Positions 17,983 through 27,612 are shown, numbered from the stretch's first letter. The stretch is DNA of 64,000 bases from Cupriavidus sp. (GCA_031181345.1 JAPSLC010000011.1:45995-109994); one strand, 5' to 3'. Notes: generated by a model not told the origin, from the sequence alone. Made by a program: numbers and translations.

Positions 17983-18043
17983 CCTAGGAAATGCTTGGAC
18001 CGCAGCAAGGCGAAGACACCCTACGAGAGCGAGGAAGGCCAAC

Positions 18044-18361
18044 ATGCAACTATCCGAAACAACCGCCCGCAACCAGGAGAAACTGATGAGCGATGTCAAA
18101 ACCGTCCTGTCCGATGCCGAGGAACTGCTCAAGCAAGCCGCCTCGACCACCGGCGAGAAGGCCGCCGAACTGCGCGAGCGTGGCATGGGCCTGCTGAAGC
18201 AAGCCAAGGAAAAAGCGCAGGATCTGCAGGACGCCGTCGTCACCAAGAGCAAGGCCGCGGCCCGCGCCACCGACGACTACGTTCACGACCATCCCTGGCG
18301 CGCGGTCGGCATTGCAGCCGGCGCCGGTCTGCTGATCGGCCTGCTGCTGAACCGCAAGTAA
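18044..18361 (+). CDS. DUF883 family (YqjD/ElaB-like) membrane-anchored protein
   Basis: The 105-residue protein has a long amphipathic helix (about 10-75, rich in Lys, Glu and Ala) and one C-terminal membrane helix (AVGIAAGAGLLIGLLLNRK), the layout of YqjD/ElaB proteins, which tether ribosomes at the inner membrane in stationary phase in E. coli. HPWRAVGIAAGAG is the family signature. ATG 18044 has GAGGAAGG upstream; a second ATG at 18086 also has a site (AGGAGA). A heat-shock-like promoter precedes it, and the yqjE-like genes follow. Confidence 0.9.
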   Translation: MQLSETTARNQEKLMSDVKTVLSDAEELLKQAASTTGEKAAELRERGMGLLKQAKEKAQDLQDAVVTKSKAAARATDDYVHDHPWRAVGIAAGAGLLIGLLLNRK

Positions 18362-18541
18362 AGCCAGCCGGCCGAGCCGACGGAACCAGCCGGTTCCCCT
18401 CGCCCGGCCGCGACTTGCCGGCCTGCGCCGACGCCCATCCGGGCGCTCCGTTTACGGGCGCCCTGGCGCGCCGACGGCGCGGGCCCCTCCTGCCGGGTGC
18501 CGCGACGCGGCGCATGACGACACTCCAATCAGCGGAACCGC

Positions 18542-18922
18542 ATGACCGACGACACCTCCTCACCCAAGTTACTGGACTCGCTGCGCGCGCTGGGCAGCTC
18601 GGTGGCGGCGATGGTGCAGACCCGACTGGAACTGGCCAGCGTCGAACTCTCCGAGGAAAAATCACGGCTGTTGCGCATGGCGCTGCTGGCGCTGGTCGGG
18701 CTGATCTTCTTCGGGCTTTCGCTGTTCGCGCTGACCGGCCTGGTCGTGCTGCTGTTCTGGGACAACTACCGGGTGCAGGCGCTGGGCGCGGTGGTCGTGG
18801 TCTATCTGCTGCTCGCCGGCGTGTGCCTGCTCGCCGCACGCAACATCATCCGCAATTCGCCGCCGATGTTCGAAGCCACGCTGGCCGAAATCGACAAGGA
18901 CCGGGAGAGCCTGCGCCAATGA
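18542..18922 (+). CDS. Phage holin family/YqjE-like membrane protein
   Basis: The 126-residue protein has an amphipathic N-terminal helix (LLDSLRALGSSVAAMVQTRLELASVELSEE in parts) and two adjacent membrane helices (about 45-70 and 76-100). This is the layout of the YqjE/holin-X family commonly found after yqjD. Despite the family name there are no phage genes here. The stop codon overlaps the start of the next gene (ATGA), indicating coupling. Confidence 0.85.
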   Translation: MTDDTSSPKLLDSLRALGSSVAAMVQTRLELASVELSEEKSRLLRMALLALVGLIFFGLSLFALTGLVVLLFWDNYRVQALGAVVVVYLLLAGVCLLAARNIIRNSPPMFEATLAEIDKDRESLRQ

Positions 18923-19560
18923 CACCGACCCCCGCTCCGATTCCATCCGCAACCCCGTCCACAACGCCGTCCGCCCCTCCGGTGCCGACGCCGGGCTCGT
19001 CCGCCGATGCCTACGCCGCGCCGTCGGCCACGGCGCTGGACGAAGCCGGCCTGCCGCCGATGCCGCCGACCGGCGTCGGCGCGCGCAGCGCGAGAACGGA
19101 GCCGCCGGCGCGCCGGCGCACTGCCCGCGAAGTCCGGCTGCCGCTGGCGGTCCGCAAGGAATTGCTGATCACGCGTGCGGCCCTGGAACGCTACGACGCT
19201 GCGCAATCGCTGGCCGACGTGCGCGCCAGCATCCGCAATATCGGCCGCATCGGCGCCTGGCTGCCGCGCATGGCGCGGCCCCAATCGATGTGGAAGCTGC
19301 TCGGGATGGCCAAGGACTATCCGGTCATGAGTTCGGCGCTGTCGCTGGCGTTGCCGCTGATGCGGCGCGTGCCGGTGCTGCGCTGGGGCTGGAAGCTGTC
19401 CAAGCTGGGCGCGGTCGCCGGCGCGGGATACTGGGCCTATCGCACCTGGCAGCAGGCGCGTGCGCAGACGCCCGAAGGCAATGTCCCGGCGCCGAGCCCC
19501 GCCCGCGGCGACAGCGCGGCCCGCACCGATACCGGTTTTCACGATCCGCTGGTACGCTGA
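18919..19560 (+). CDS. Hypothetical protein of the yqjDE operon (YqjK-like position)
   Basis: The 213-residue protein begins in the ATGA overlap with the yqjE-like gene. The first ~65 residues are Pro/Thr/Ser/Ala-rich and probably disordered; the middle has basic amphipathic helices (RLPLAVRKELLITRAALERYDA), and hydrophobic stretches lie near MSSALSLALPLM and LGAVAGAGYWAYRTW. It occupies the yqjK position, but I do not recognise a named domain. A role with its two membrane-associated neighbours is inferred from coupling only. Confidence 0.75.
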   Translation: MTPTPAPIPSATPSTTPSAPPVPTPGSSADAYAAPSATALDEAGLPPMPPTGVGARSARTEPPARRRTAREVRLPLAVRKELLITRAALERYDAAQSLADVRASIRNIGRIGAWLPRMARPQSMWKLLGMAKDYPVMSSALSLALPLMRRVPVLRWGWKLSKLGAVAGAGYWAYRTWQQARAQTPEGNVPAPSPARGDSAARTDTGFHDPLVR

Positions 19561-19693
19561 GCCGTCGCGCCCCGCCGCCGGACACCGGGTCGCACTGACC
19601 TCCGGGCGGATCGCCGGCTCGCCAGCCGATCGCCGTCCATAGCCGATCCCTCGCCGATCCATCGTGTCCTCGACACCTCGACACTGAACCGCC

Positions 19694-20809
19694 ATGCACC
19701 AGAAGGCCTTCTACATCCTGTTGGCCATCGTCACCATCGCCTTCTTCTGGGTGCTTCAGCCGTTTTTCGGCGCGGTATTCTGGGGCGTGATCCTGGCGAT
19801 CATCTTCACCCCGCTGAACAATCTGCTGACGCGCAAGATGCGCGGGCATCCGAACCTGGCGGCGCTGATCACGCTGCTGCTGTGCCTGCTGGTGGTGGTG
19901 CTGCCAATGTTCCTGGTCACCGCCTCGCTGCTCAATGAAACGACCGCGGTAGTCCACCAGATCCGCTCCGGCCACATCAATTTCACCGCCTACTTCGAGC
20001 ACGCGGTGGCCGCGCTGCCGTCGACGCTCAATTCGGCGCTGACCCGGCTCGAACTGAACGACGTCGCCTCGATACAGGAAAAGCTCGCCACCGCCGCGGG
20101 CCAGATCAGCCAATACCTGGCGACGCAGGCGCTCAGTATTGGCCAGAACACGTTCCAGTTCGTCATCAGCTTCGGCGTGATGCTGTATCTGCTGTTCTTC
20201 CTGCTGCGCGACGGCGCCAAGCTGACCCGCAAAGTCCGCCTGGCCCTGCCGCTCAGCGAAGAACACAAGCACATGCTGCTGCTGAAATTCACCGGCGTGA
20301 TCCGCGCCACGATCAAGGGCAATCTCGCCGTGGCCGCGCTGCAGGGCCTGCTCGGCGGCCTGCTGTTCGCGGTGCTGGGCATCCAGGGCGCGGTGCTGTG
20401 GGGCGTGGTGATGGCGGTGCTGTCGCTGCTGCCGGCGGTCGGCGCGGGCCTGATCTGGGGACCGGTCGCGATCTATTTCCTGCTGACCGGCGTGATCTGG
20501 AAGGGCATCACGGTGATCGCGTTCGGCGCCCTGGTGATCGGCGCGGTCGACAACGTGCTGCGCCCGATCCTGGTCGGCAAGGACACCAAGATGCCCGACT
20601 GGGTGATCCTGATCTCGACGCTGGGCGGCATGGCGCTGTTCGGCATCAACGGTTTCGTGATCGGACCGCTGATTGCCGCCCTGTTCATCGCCAGCTGGGA
20701 CCTGTTCGTGTCGATGCGGGAGACCGAGTCGAACACGACCCCGAAGGTCCCGCCTACGCCGCCCACGCCTCCCACCCCGCCTACGCAACCGCCGGCCCCT
20801 GGCCGCTGA
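19694..20809 (+). CDS. AI-2E transporter (PerM) family permease
   Basis: The 371-residue inner-membrane protein shows the family pattern: two or three N-terminal helices (FYILLAIVTIAFFWVLQPFF onward), a central amphipathic/periplasmic region (~90-140), then four to five helices with LLFFLLRDGAKLTRKVRLALPL and GTFGVNG-like FGINGFVIGPLIAALF near the end. Substrates of this family are rarely known, and AI-2 export is not implied. The C-terminal tail is a repeated PPTPPTPPT stretch. A strong terminator at 20861-20893 follows. Confidence 0.88.
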   Translation: MHQKAFYILLAIVTIAFFWVLQPFFGAVFWGVILAIIFTPLNNLLTRKMRGHPNLAALITLLLCLLVVVLPMFLVTASLLNETTAVVHQIRSGHINFTAYFEHAVAALPSTLNSALTRLELNDVASIQEKLATAAGQISQYLATQALSIGQNTFQFVISFGVMLYLLFFLLRDGAKLTRKVRLALPLSEEHKHMLLLKFTGVIRATIKGNLAVAALQGLLGGLLFAVLGIQGAVLWGVVMAVLSLLPAVGAGLIWGPVAIYFLLTGVIWKGITVIAFGALVIGAVDNVLRPILVGKDTKMPDWVILISTLGGMALFGINGFVIGPLIAALFIASWDLFVSMRETESNTTPKVPPTPPTPPTPPTQPPAPGR

Positions 20810-20860
20810 TGCCCGGTCGGCGCCTCCCGGCGAGGCGCCATGCGGTGAGGCAAAAACAAA

Positions 20861-20893
20861 AGGGCCTGTGACTTGCGCCACAGGCCCTTTTTT
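20861..20893 (+). terminator. Intrinsic terminator
   Basis: Perfect 10-bp stem AGGGCCTGTG/CACAGGCCCT (20861-20870 and 20879-20888) followed by T6. An A-rich run on the other side (20852-20860) could let it work for the minus-strand tRNA transcript too. Confidence 0.9.
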
Positions 20894-20899
20894 CATGCT

Positions 20900-20975
20900 T
20901 GGTGGGTCGTGCAGGATTCGAACCTGCGACCAACGGATTAAAAGTCCGCTGCTCTACCGGCTGAGCTAACGACCC
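20900..20975 (-). tRNA. tRNA-Lys (anticodon TTT)
   Basis: A complete 76-nt cloverleaf on the minus strand, with CCA encoded. Acceptor GGGTCGT pairs with ACGACCC, the D-arm is GCTC...GAGC, the anticodon loop is CTTTTAA (anticodon TTT), and the T-loop is GGTTCGAATCC. It reads toward the terminator at 20861-20893. Confidence 0.97.
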
Positions 20976-21056
20976 GAAAAAACCGAAGCCGCGATTATAG
21001 TCAGCTCCGCTTGACCATGTCAACGCCAGTGCGCTTCGCGGACCACGCCACGAGGC

Positions 21057-22169
21057 TTACGCCATCCGCTCCAGCCGCCACATCTGATAGCGGAACGCCA
21101 GCACGGCGCCGAGCAGGATGCCGCCCAGCGCAATGAACGAACCGATCGCCAGCGTCGACACGCCGGACAGCCCCTGCCCGATCGTGCAGCCCAGCGCGGT
21201 CACGCCGCCCGCGCCCATCAGGATGCCGCCGACGATATGGTTGGCGACGTCCTCGGCGTTGCCGAAGCCTTCCCAGCGGAAGGTGCGGGTGGCCAGCGCA
21301 TAGACCGCGGCGCCGGCGATCACGCCGATCACGCTGACGATGCCGACGGTCAGCACCTTGCTCTTGTCGCTGAACATCATCAGCCAGTCCAGCGTATAGG
21401 CATACGGCGCGACGAAGCTCAGGCTTTCCATGCGGCCGCTGTTGGTGCCGACGAACACCTCTTCCAGCGTGTTGGGATCCTCCGGCACGAAGCCGAGATG
21501 GCCCGAGACGTACCACATCGCCACGATGATCAGGCCGACCGCAATGCCGCCGAGCAGATTGTCGAAGGTGCGAAAGCCCTTGCCGGCCAGCGCCCACAGC
21601 GACAGCACGCCGCCGAGCAGCAGGCCGAGCATGAGCTGCAGCGTGCCGCGCGACAGGCCGGTCTGTGCCAGCAGCGAAGGCAGATCCTGCGACGTCGGCA
21701 GCTGCATCGCCACGGCGTCGACGGTATTGACGCGAATCACGCCGAACAGCCCGCGCAGCGTCATATAGGCCGACAGGCCGAGAAACACGAACACCACCAG
21801 CGACTTCAGGTTGCCGGCGCCGATCCGCACCAGTGTCTTGCTGCCGCAGCCCGACGCCAGCACCATGCCGAAGCCGAACAGCAGCCCGCCGACCAGCGCC
21901 GACAGCCAGGCCAGCTTGTCGGCCGCATAGATGGTCCGGGCAGGATCGATCTGCCCCGACCAGGCCAGCACGCCGGTGCCGATCATGGCGACGCCGATCG
22001 CCAGCACCCACATGCGCATGCGGGTCCAGTCGCCCATGTTGACGATGTCGGAGACGGCGCCCATGGTGCAGAAGTGCGTGCGCTGCAGGACCGCCCCGAA
22101 CAGGAAGGTCAGGGCGAAGGTGCAGACCAGCACGGTGCGCGTCAGCGCGGGGACGTCGATTTCAGGCAT
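21057..22169 (-). CDS. YeeE/YedE family sulfur-compound transporter
   Basis: A 370-residue inner-membrane protein with about nine to ten helices and the family's conserved Cys motifs: QRTHFCTMGA near 29-38, ASGCGSKTLVRIGAGNLKS near 104-122, and ALGCTIGQGLSG near 325-336. In the thiosulfate transporter TsuA (YeeE) these cysteines pass the substrate through the membrane, so uptake of thiosulfate or a similar sulfur species is likely. No TusA-like partner gene is adjacent. It follows queC, 61 bp downstream on the same strand. Confidence 0.88.
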   Translation of the reverse strand: MPEIDVPALTRTVLVCTFALTFLFGAVLQRTHFCTMGAVSDIVNMGDWTRMRMWVLAIGVAMIGTGVLAWSGQIDPARTIYAADKLAWLSALVGGLLFGFGMVLASGCGSKTLVRIGAGNLKSLVVFVFLGLSAYMTLRGLFGVIRVNTVDAVAMQLPTSQDLPSLLAQTGLSRGTLQLMLGLLLGGVLSLWALAGKGFRTFDNLLGGIAVGLIIVAMWYVSGHLGFVPEDPNTLEEVFVGTNSGRMESLSFVAPYAYTLDWLMMFSDKSKVLTVGIVSVIGVIAGAAVYALATRTFRWEGFGNAEDVANHIVGGILMGAGGVTALGCTIGQGLSGVSTLAIGSFIALGGILLGAVLAFRYQMWRLERMA

Positions 22170-22230
22170 GGCGGATTGCCGGTGGCGGGACGATAAGGGT
22201 TAGGCGGAATAGCCGGACCACGCAGGGTCA

Positions 22231-22920
22231 TCAGGATGCCGCGGCGTTCTGGTAGCGGGTAGGGTCGGGCACGCCGGCGGCTTCGAAGCCCGCGCGGCGG
22301 ATCCGGCAGGAATCGCAGACGCCGCAGGCGCGGCCCTGCTCGTCCGCCTGGTAGCACGACACGGTCATGCCGTAGTCGACGCCGAGCCGGACACCGGCCT
22401 GGATGATCTCGGCCTTGGTCATGTCGATGATCGGGGCGTGGACGCGGATGCGCTCGCCCTCGACGCCGGCCTTGGTGGCCAGGTTGGCCAACGCCTCGTA
22501 GGCGTGCACGTATTCCGGGCGGCAATCGGGATAGCCCGAATAATCGACCGCATTGGCGCCGAAGAACAGGTCGCGCCCACCGATCGCCTCGGCCCAGCCG
22601 AGCGCCAGCGACAGCATGATGGTGTTGCGCGCCGGCACGTAGGTGACAGGGATGCCGCCGGCCGCGCCATCGGTCGGCACGTCCAGCGTGTCGTCGGTCA
22701 GCGCCGAGCCGCCAAAGCGGCGCAGATCCAGGTCGACGACCTCGTGCCGCCTGGCGCCGAGCGCGGCGGCGACGCGCTTGGCCGCCTCGAGCTCCGACGA
22801 ATGCCGCTGGCCATAGCGCATCGACAGCGCATAGGTCTCGAAGCCCTGGGCATTGGCCATGGCAAGCACGGTGGCGGAGTCCAGACCGCCGGAAAGCAGG
22901 ACGATTGCGCGTTGGGTCAT
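22231..22920 (-). CDS. queC: 7-cyano-7-deazaguanine (preQ0) synthase
   Basis: ATP-dependent enzyme that converts 7-carboxy-7-deazaguanine and ammonia to preQ0 for queuosine in tRNA. The 229-residue protein begins [18 protein letters not shown] with the PP-loop SGGLDS at residues 10-15, has [17 protein letters not shown], and ends with the zinc-binding Cys cluster (CYQAD, then [14 protein letters not shown]). The frame runs open upstream to 23118 but only as read-through of a repeat; ATG 22920 gives the family start. A terminator of the upstream tol-pal operon separates it from cpoB. Confidence 0.95.
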   Translation of the reverse strand: MTQRAIVLLSGGLDSATVLAMANAQGFETYALSMRYGQRHSSELEAAKRVAAALGARRHEVVDLDLRRFGGSALTDDTLDVPTDGAAGGIPVTYVPARNTIMLSLALGWAEAIGGRDLFFGANAVDYSGYPDCRPEYVHAYEALANLATKAGVEGERIRVHAPIIDMTKAEIIQAGVRLGVDYGMTVSCYQADEQGRACGVCDSCRIRRAGFEAAGVPDPTRYQNAAAS

Positions 22921-23007
22921 TTCGGGGTGGCGCGTGCCGGGTAGCGCGCGAAGCGCCAGCCGGCCTTCGCGGTATATCGGGTAACCCGCTATTTTAGCGC
23001 GACCACG

Positions 23008-23033
23008 AAAAAAGGCCCGCTCGCGCGGGCCTT
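23008..23033 (-). terminator. Intrinsic terminator of the tol-pal operon
   Basis: Perfect 9-bp stem AAGGCCCGC/GCGGGCCTT (23012-23020 and 23025-23033) with TCGC loop; on the minus strand it is followed by a T-run (23013-23008). It lies downstream of cpoB, beyond repeat copy C. Confidence 0.85.
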
Positions 23034-23047
23034 GAATGCTTGCCGAC

Positions 23048-23149
23048 GTCGCCCCCGCGCAGGCGGGGGACCAGCGACTTTTGCAAGGGAGCCTTGAAGC
23101 CACTGCGTCCCCGCCCAAGTCACTGGGCCCCCGCCTGCGCGGGGACGAC
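23048..23149. repeat. Dispersed inverted repeat, copy C
   Basis: Arms at 23048-23083 and 23117-23149, each holding the GTCG(C/T)CCCCGCG...AGCGACTT unit in opposite orientation, as in 2948-3034 and 14406-14474. It lies between the end of cpoB and its terminator. Confidence 0.82.
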
Positions 23150-23156
23150 CGGGATG

Positions 23157-23915
23157 CTACTTCAGCGTCTTCAACCGGTTGCTGGCCGCCTGGGCGCCCT
23201 CGGTACCGGGATACTTGGCCACCACCTGCTCCAGCGTCTTGCGCGCCGCCGCCTTCTGGTTCGATTCCAGCTGGTTGTTGGCGATCGCGATCATCGCGTC
23301 GGGCACCTTGGGGTGCGTCGGGCTGGCCTGCACCATGTTCTGCAGCACCGTGATCGAGCCGCGGTAGTCGCGCTGGGCGTACAGCGAATTGCCCAGCCAG
23401 TACTGCGCCAGCGGCAGGTACGGGCTCTGCGGATACTTCTTGATGAAGGCCGAGAAGTTGGCGCCGGCGCCCTTGAAGTCCCCGGTCTGGAACTGCTTGA
23501 GCGCGGCGTCGTACTCGGTCTTCTCGCCCGGCTGGGCCAGGCCCTGCTGGCCTTCCACGGTGACCTGCTGCGGCTCGAACTTCTTGAGCCGGGCGTCCAG
23601 GTCCGCGTAGTAGTCCTTCTGCTGGCGCTGCAGATTCGCCACCTCGTTCTGCAGCACCTCGTTCTGGCCCCGCAGCCGCGCCACTTCCTGGCGCATCCCT
23701 TCGAGCTGATTCTGGATATCGATCTGGGCGCGGCTGTTCTGGTCGATCCGCTGCGAGGCAGTGGCCTGGAAGCCATTGAACTGCTCTCGCAGCGTGATGA
23801 TGGCGCGACGCGCCTCGTCATCGTCGAAGACACCGGCCTGCGCCTGGGCGACCGGCAACAGGCCGGCACAAACTGCGGCGACTAGCCACGACAGAGTAGA
23901 GACGCGTGCTTTCAT
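23157..23915 (-). CDS. cpoB: Tol-Pal cell-division coordinator CpoB (YbgF)
   Basis: A 252-residue periplasmic protein with a signal peptide (cleavage after about ...VAQAQA, residue ~27). The N-terminal coiled coil (about 35-110, with [13 protein letters not shown]-type heptads and [19 protein letters not shown]) mediates trimerisation, and the C-terminal TPR domain begins [21 protein letters not shown]. CpoB links Tol-Pal constriction with PBP1B peptidoglycan synthesis in E. coli. It is the last gene of ybgC-tolQRAB-pal-cpoB. Confidence 0.93.
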   Translation of the reverse strand: MKARVSTLSWLVAAVCAGLLPVAQAQAGVFDDDEARRAIITLREQFNGFQATASQRIDQNSRAQIDIQNQLEGMRQEVARLRGQNEVLQNEVANLQRQQKDYYADLDARLKKFEPQQVTVEGQQGLAQPGEKTEYDAALKQFQTGDFKGAGANFSAFIKKYPQSPYLPLAQYWLGNSLYAQRDYRGSITVLQNMVQASPTHPKVPDAMIAIANNQLESNQKAAARKTLEQVVAKYPGTEGAQAASNRLKTLK

Positions 23916-23982
23916 GGATCGACTTTCTTCAGCGCAGGATCAACGAATCAAAACAGCCCGGGACGGGATCAATACGCGCGGA

Positions 23983-24498
23983 TCAATAGACGATATCGGC
24001 GCGGCGGTTCTCGGCCCACGACGCTTCGTCATGACCAGTCGCCTTCGGCTTTTCCTTGCCCAGGCTGACCGCTTCCATCTGCGTCTCGGGCACGCCCATG
24101 GTCGCCAGCGAACGGCGCACCGCTTCGGCACGCTTCTGGCCCAGCGCCAGGTTGTACTCGCTGGTACCGCGCTCGTCGGTGTTGCCCTGGATCAGGATGC
24201 GGCGGCCGCGGTTGCCCTGCAGGTACTTGGCGTGCTCGTTCAGCATGCCCTGGTATTCCGGCTTGACGCTGTAGCTGTCGAAGTCGAAGTAGACGCTGCG
24301 GCGCGCCAGCGGGCTGTTCGGGTCGTTCAGCGGGTCGCGCGAGACGTCGACCGGCGCGACGGCGCGCGGGTCGGTGGTCGAGGTGCCGCCGGTACCGGCA
24401 CCGGCCTTGGCGGAGTCGTCGAGCTTGACGCCCGAGGAGCAGGCGCCGAGGGTCAGCAGAACGGCGATGGCGAGAGACTTGGTCATCATGTTGGACAT
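23983..24498 (-). CDS. pal: Peptidoglycan-associated lipoprotein Pal
   Basis: Outer-membrane lipoprotein binding peptidoglycan, part of Tol-Pal. The 171 residues show a lipobox LGAC (Cys ~20) and an OmpA-like C-terminal domain with VYFDFDSYSVKPEYQGMLN, the diaminopimelate-binding ILIQGNTDERGTSEYNLALGQKRA and a terminal RRADIVY. Located 21 bp after tolB and 67 bp before cpoB. Confidence 0.96.
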   Translation of the reverse strand: MSNMMTKSLAIAVLLTLGACSSGVKLDDSAKAGAGTGGTSTTDPRAVAPVDVSRDPLNDPNSPLARRSVYFDFDSYSVKPEYQGMLNEHAKYLQGNRGRRILIQGNTDERGTSEYNLALGQKRAEAVRRSLATMGVPETQMEAVSLGKEKPKATGHDEASWAENRRADIVY

Positions 24499-24519
24499 GG
24501 TAGGAGGCTCCTGTTTCTG

Positions 24520-25929
24520 TTATTGCATGAAGGGTCCCCAGGACGGCTCGCGAACCTCGCCGGACTGGAGCGACAAAACCTGCTTGGTACGTCCATCGGT
24601 CGACACCGCCGCCAGCACCGCGCGACCGCCGACGCGAGTGGCGTAGAGAATGTACTTGCCGTTGGCGGCGAAGCTGGGCGCCTCGTCGTTCGCCGTATCG
24701 GTCAGCGCGGTGACATCGCCGCTGGCCAGATCCATCAGCTGCAGCTTGAAGCCGCCGCCGCGGCTAATGTACGCCAGTTGCTTGCCGTCGGGCGAGACGC
24801 GCGGACTGACGTTGTAGTTGCCCTTGAAGGTCACGCGCTGCGCGGCGCCCGACTCCTCGCCGGCGGCCGGCATGCGGTAGATCTGCGGCGCGCCGCCGCG
24901 GTCGCTGGTGAAGTAGATAGAGCGGCCGTCCGGCGAATACTGCGGCTCGGTGTCGATCGCGCTGCTGCGGGTCAGGCGGCGCAGCCCCGAACCGTCGGCA
25001 TTGACCTGGTAGATCTGGGTATTGCCGTCGCGCGACAGCGCCAGCGCCAGATGGCGGCCATCGGGCGACCAGGCCGGGGCGCTGTTGTTGCCCTTCTGGT
25101 TCGACACCAGCGTGCGGCGGCCCGTGGCCAGGTCATGCACATAGACCACCGGCTTCTTCGCCTCGAACGAGACATAGGCCACCTTGGCGCCGTCCGGCGA
25201 CCACGACGGCGAGATGATCGGCTCGTTGCTGGTCAGCGCGACGCGCGAATTCTGGCCGTCGGAGTCGGAGATCAAGAGCTGGAAGCGGTTGCCCACGCGC
25301 GACACGTAGGACAGCCGGGTCGCGAACACGCCGCGCTCGCCCAGCAGCTTCTCGTAGATATAGTCGGCGATCTTGTGCGCGGTCACGCGCAGCTGGTCCT
25401 GGCCGACGGTAAAGGCGAGACCGCCCAGGCTGGCGCCCTTGACGGTGTCGTACAGGCGAAAGCGCACCTCGTAGCGGCCGCCGCCGGCCGGCGTCACGCT
25501 GCCGGCGACGAAGGCGTCGGCGCCGCGGGTCTTCCAGCTGGCCAGGTCGACGTTGGCGGTCTCGGGCACGGTGGCGCCGGCCACGTCGACGTTGCGGAAG
25601 CGCCCGCTGCGCTGCAGGTCGGCGCGGATGATCGCGGTCAGGTTGGTCGGCGCCGCGCCTTCATTCTGGAAGTTGGCGACGGCGATCGGGAACTGGCTGG
25701 AGCCGACGCCGGAGATTTCGACGTTCAGCTGGGCGTGGGCGGCGCCCATCGTCAGCATCATGGCCAGCGCCATGGTGATCCAGGCGAGCACGGCCGAACG
25801 GGCGGTGCGCCGGTTGGCGACGGGGGTGCTGGCTGGGGTGCGTTGGCGGGCGTCGGCCGCCCGATAGGCGAAGCCCCCATGGGCCGGATGGGCCAAACGA
25901 GCCAAAAGCGGGGCCAAAAGCGATCGCAT
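24520..25929 (-). CDS. tolB: Tol-Pal translocation protein TolB
   Basis: Periplasmic beta-propeller that binds Pal and is controlled by TolA. The C-terminal six-bladed propeller shows repeated WSPDG-type motifs ([50 protein letters not shown]). The N-terminal domain includes [23 protein letters not shown] 25929 has GAGGAG 4 nt upstream and gives a long N-terminus (~66 residues) before the A-H-A cleavage site; an internal Met near [14 protein letters not shown] could be the functional start of the signal peptide. Confidence 0.95.
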   Translation of the reverse strand: MRSLLAPLLARLAHPAHGGFAYRAADARQRTPASTPVANRRTARSAVLAWITMALAMMLTMGAAHAQLNVEISGVGSSQFPIAVANFQNEGAAPTNLTAIIRADLQRSGRFRNVDVAGATVPETANVDLASWKTRGADAFVAGSVTPAGGGRYEVRFRLYDTVKGASLGGLAFTVGQDQLRVTAHKIADYIYEKLLGERGVFATRLSYVSRVGNRFQLLISDSDGQNSRVALTSNEPIISPSWSPDGAKVAYVSFEAKKPVVYVHDLATGRRTLVSNQKGNNSAPAWSPDGRHLALALSRDGNTQIYQVNADGSGLRRLTRSSAIDTEPQYSPDGRSIYFTSDRGGAPQIYRMPAAGEESGAAQRVTFKGNYNVSPRVSPDGKQLAYISRGGGFKLQLMDLASGDVTALTDTANDEAPSFAANGKYILYATRVGGRAVLAAVSTDGRTKQVLSLQSGEVREPSWGPFMQ

Positions 25930-26105
25930 GCTGCTCCTCTATCTAAATCTAAATCGAGATCGTCAATCGATGCATCGGACGCGTCGGCAACGGCGCGCGG
26001 AGCGAGGCGCCGCCGGGCCGCGCCAGGCAACCGTCGATGGTAGCCAGCCGCCCGGCGGCCAGCGATCCCGGTTGCACTATGTTGCAAATCATACGCTTCC
26101 CTGCC

Positions 26106-27098
26106 TCAGTCCTTGGGCCGGAAAGTGATCGTGAAGCTGGACGGCGCCTTGCCGTTGTCGTCCCGCGGCAGCGGGTCGGAACGCTCGACCGCGCGCAGCA
26201 CGGCGTTGTCCCAGGCCGAATTGCCGCTGGACTTGGACAGGCGGGCCGACAGCAGCGAGCCGTCCGGCGCCAGCGACACCGACACCACGGCGGTCGGGTT
26301 GCCCTGCACGTCCTCGGTGAACACGATGTTCGGCTTGACGCGGCGCCGCACCTTGTCGGCGTAGCCCGGCGAGGCGCGGCCGCCCGAACCGGCGTTGTCC
26401 GAGGTGCCGCCGCCCGAGCCGCTGCCGCCGGCCAGCGCCTTCAGGCGGGCCAGCTCGGCCTGGCGCTGCGCGTTGGCGGCGGCTTCGCGCTTGGCCTTCG
26501 CATCGGCGTCGGCCTTTGCCTTGGCCTTGGCCTCGGCATCCGCCTTGGCCTTCTTCGCCTGCTCTTCCTTGCGCTCGGCCTGCTCCTTGCGCTTCTGTTC
26601 CTCGGCGCGCTGCTGGTCTTCCTTGCGCTGGGCCTCTTTCCGCTGCTCTTCCTTGCGCTGCTCTTCCTTGCGCAGGGCTTCCTTGCGTTGTTCTTCCTTG
26701 CGCTGCGCCTCGCGGCGCTCGGCCGCCTCGCGCTCCTCGCGCTCCTGGCGCGCCTTCAGCTCGGCCTGCTTGCGCGCGGCTTCCCGCTGCTCGGCTTCGC
26801 GGCGCTTCTGGCGCTCCAGCGCGATGTCGGCGTCCTCTTCGGGCCTGGGCTGCGCCACCGGTGCCGGCGGCGCCGGGGTCGGCTGCGGCTGCGGGCGCGG
26901 CGTGGGCTCCGGGGCCGGGGTGTCGGGGATTTCCTCCCACAGCTCGGCTTCGACGCCGGCCGGGGTGCTGATCTGCCAGTTGACACCGTAATACAGCACG
27001 ATGGCCAGCAGCAGATGCATGAAGAGCGCCAGCAGGAAGGAGCGCAGCGTGCCGCGTTCCTTGACCGGCTGATACGGGTAGGAGTCGGCGGTCTTCAT
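26106..27098 (-). CDS. tolA: Tol-Pal protein TolA
   Basis: Inner-membrane protein spanning the periplasm and coupling the TolQR motor to TolB/Pal. From ATG 27098 the 330-residue protein has one membrane helix near residues 20-40 (FLLALFMHLLLAIVLYYGV), a Pro-rich linker (PEPTPRPQPQP), a long Glu/Lys/Ala/Arg-rich helical domain (about 85-220) made of degenerate KEEQRKEAQR-type repeats, and a C-terminal TonB-like domain (VKPNIVFTEDVQGNPTAVVSV). An in-frame upstream Met at 27131 is less likely. Confidence 0.94.
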   Translation of the reverse strand: MKTADSYPYQPVKERGTLRSFLLALFMHLLLAIVLYYGVNWQISTPAGVEAELWEEIPDTPAPEPTPRPQPQPTPAPPAPVAQPRPEEDADIALERQKRREAEQREAARKQAELKARQEREEREAAERREAQRKEEQRKEALRKEEQRKEEQRKEAQRKEDQQRAEEQKRKEQAERKEEQAKKAKADAEAKAKAKADADAKAKREAAANAQRQAELARLKALAGGSGSGGGTSDNAGSGGRASPGYADKVRRRVKPNIVFTEDVQGNPTAVVSVSLAPDGSLLSARLSKSSGNSAWDNAVLRAVERSDPLPRDDNGKAPSSFTITFRPKD

Positions 27099-27149
27099 GG
27101 GAAAGGCTAACGGCAAGGTTCCGGGCGACATCCGGTCTTCATCCAGCGG

Positions 27150-27587
27150 TTACTTGGACTTGACCATCAGGCCGACGCGCTTGACGCCATCGGCCTTCAG
27201 TTCGGACATCACGTCGAGCACCGCCTCGTATCTGACCGCACGGGCGGCGGCGATCACCACCGGCTGGTCCGGGTTCTCGTTCTGGCGCTGGTGCACGAAG
27301 TCCAGCAGGCCCTTGGTGTCGAGCTTGCGCTCGAAGGAGGCGCCCTCCGGACTCTTGCCGCGCGCGGTCAGCGTGCCGTCCTCGTGCACGGTGACGACGA
27401 TCGGCGGGGTCTTCTGCTGCGGCGTGGCGTCGGCCACGGTCGGCAGGTCCACCACGGCGGGGCTGACGATCGGCGCCGCCACCATGAAGATGACGAGCAG
27501 AACCAGCATCACGTCGATATACGGCACGACGTTGATGTCGGCGCTGGCCCGGCGGCGCGAGCCGCCGCGGCGCTGAATGGCTGCCAT
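27150..27587 (-). CDS. tolR: Tol-Pal motor protein TolR (ExbD family)
   Basis: A 145-residue ExbD/TolR protein: one membrane helix with the conserved Asp (NVVPYIDVMLVLLVIFMV, Asp ~26) that carries protons with TolQ, and a periplasmic domain with VVDLPTVADA and VVIAAARAVRYEAVLDVMSELKADGVKRVGLM. It follows tolQ by 25 bp and precedes tolA. Confidence 0.95.
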   Translation of the reverse strand: MAAIQRRGGSRRRASADINVVPYIDVMLVLLVIFMVAAPIVSPAVVDLPTVADATPQQKTPPIVVTVHEDGTLTARGKSPEGASFERKLDTKGLLDFVHQRQNENPDQPVVIAAARAVRYEAVLDVMSELKADGVKRVGLMVKSK

Positions 27588-27612
27588 GCTGCGCTTCTCC
27601 TTGGCCTGGCCT

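Noticed and set aside
17956..18918. Long plus-strand frame leading into the third yqj gene
   Set aside because: It overlaps the DUF883 and YqjE-like genes in another frame and is composed of low-complexity Arg/Gly residues; only the part from 18919 is coding.
22921..23118. N-terminal extension of queC
   Set aside because: The added residues are translation of repeat copy C and of the terminator; ATG 22920 gives the normal QueC start.
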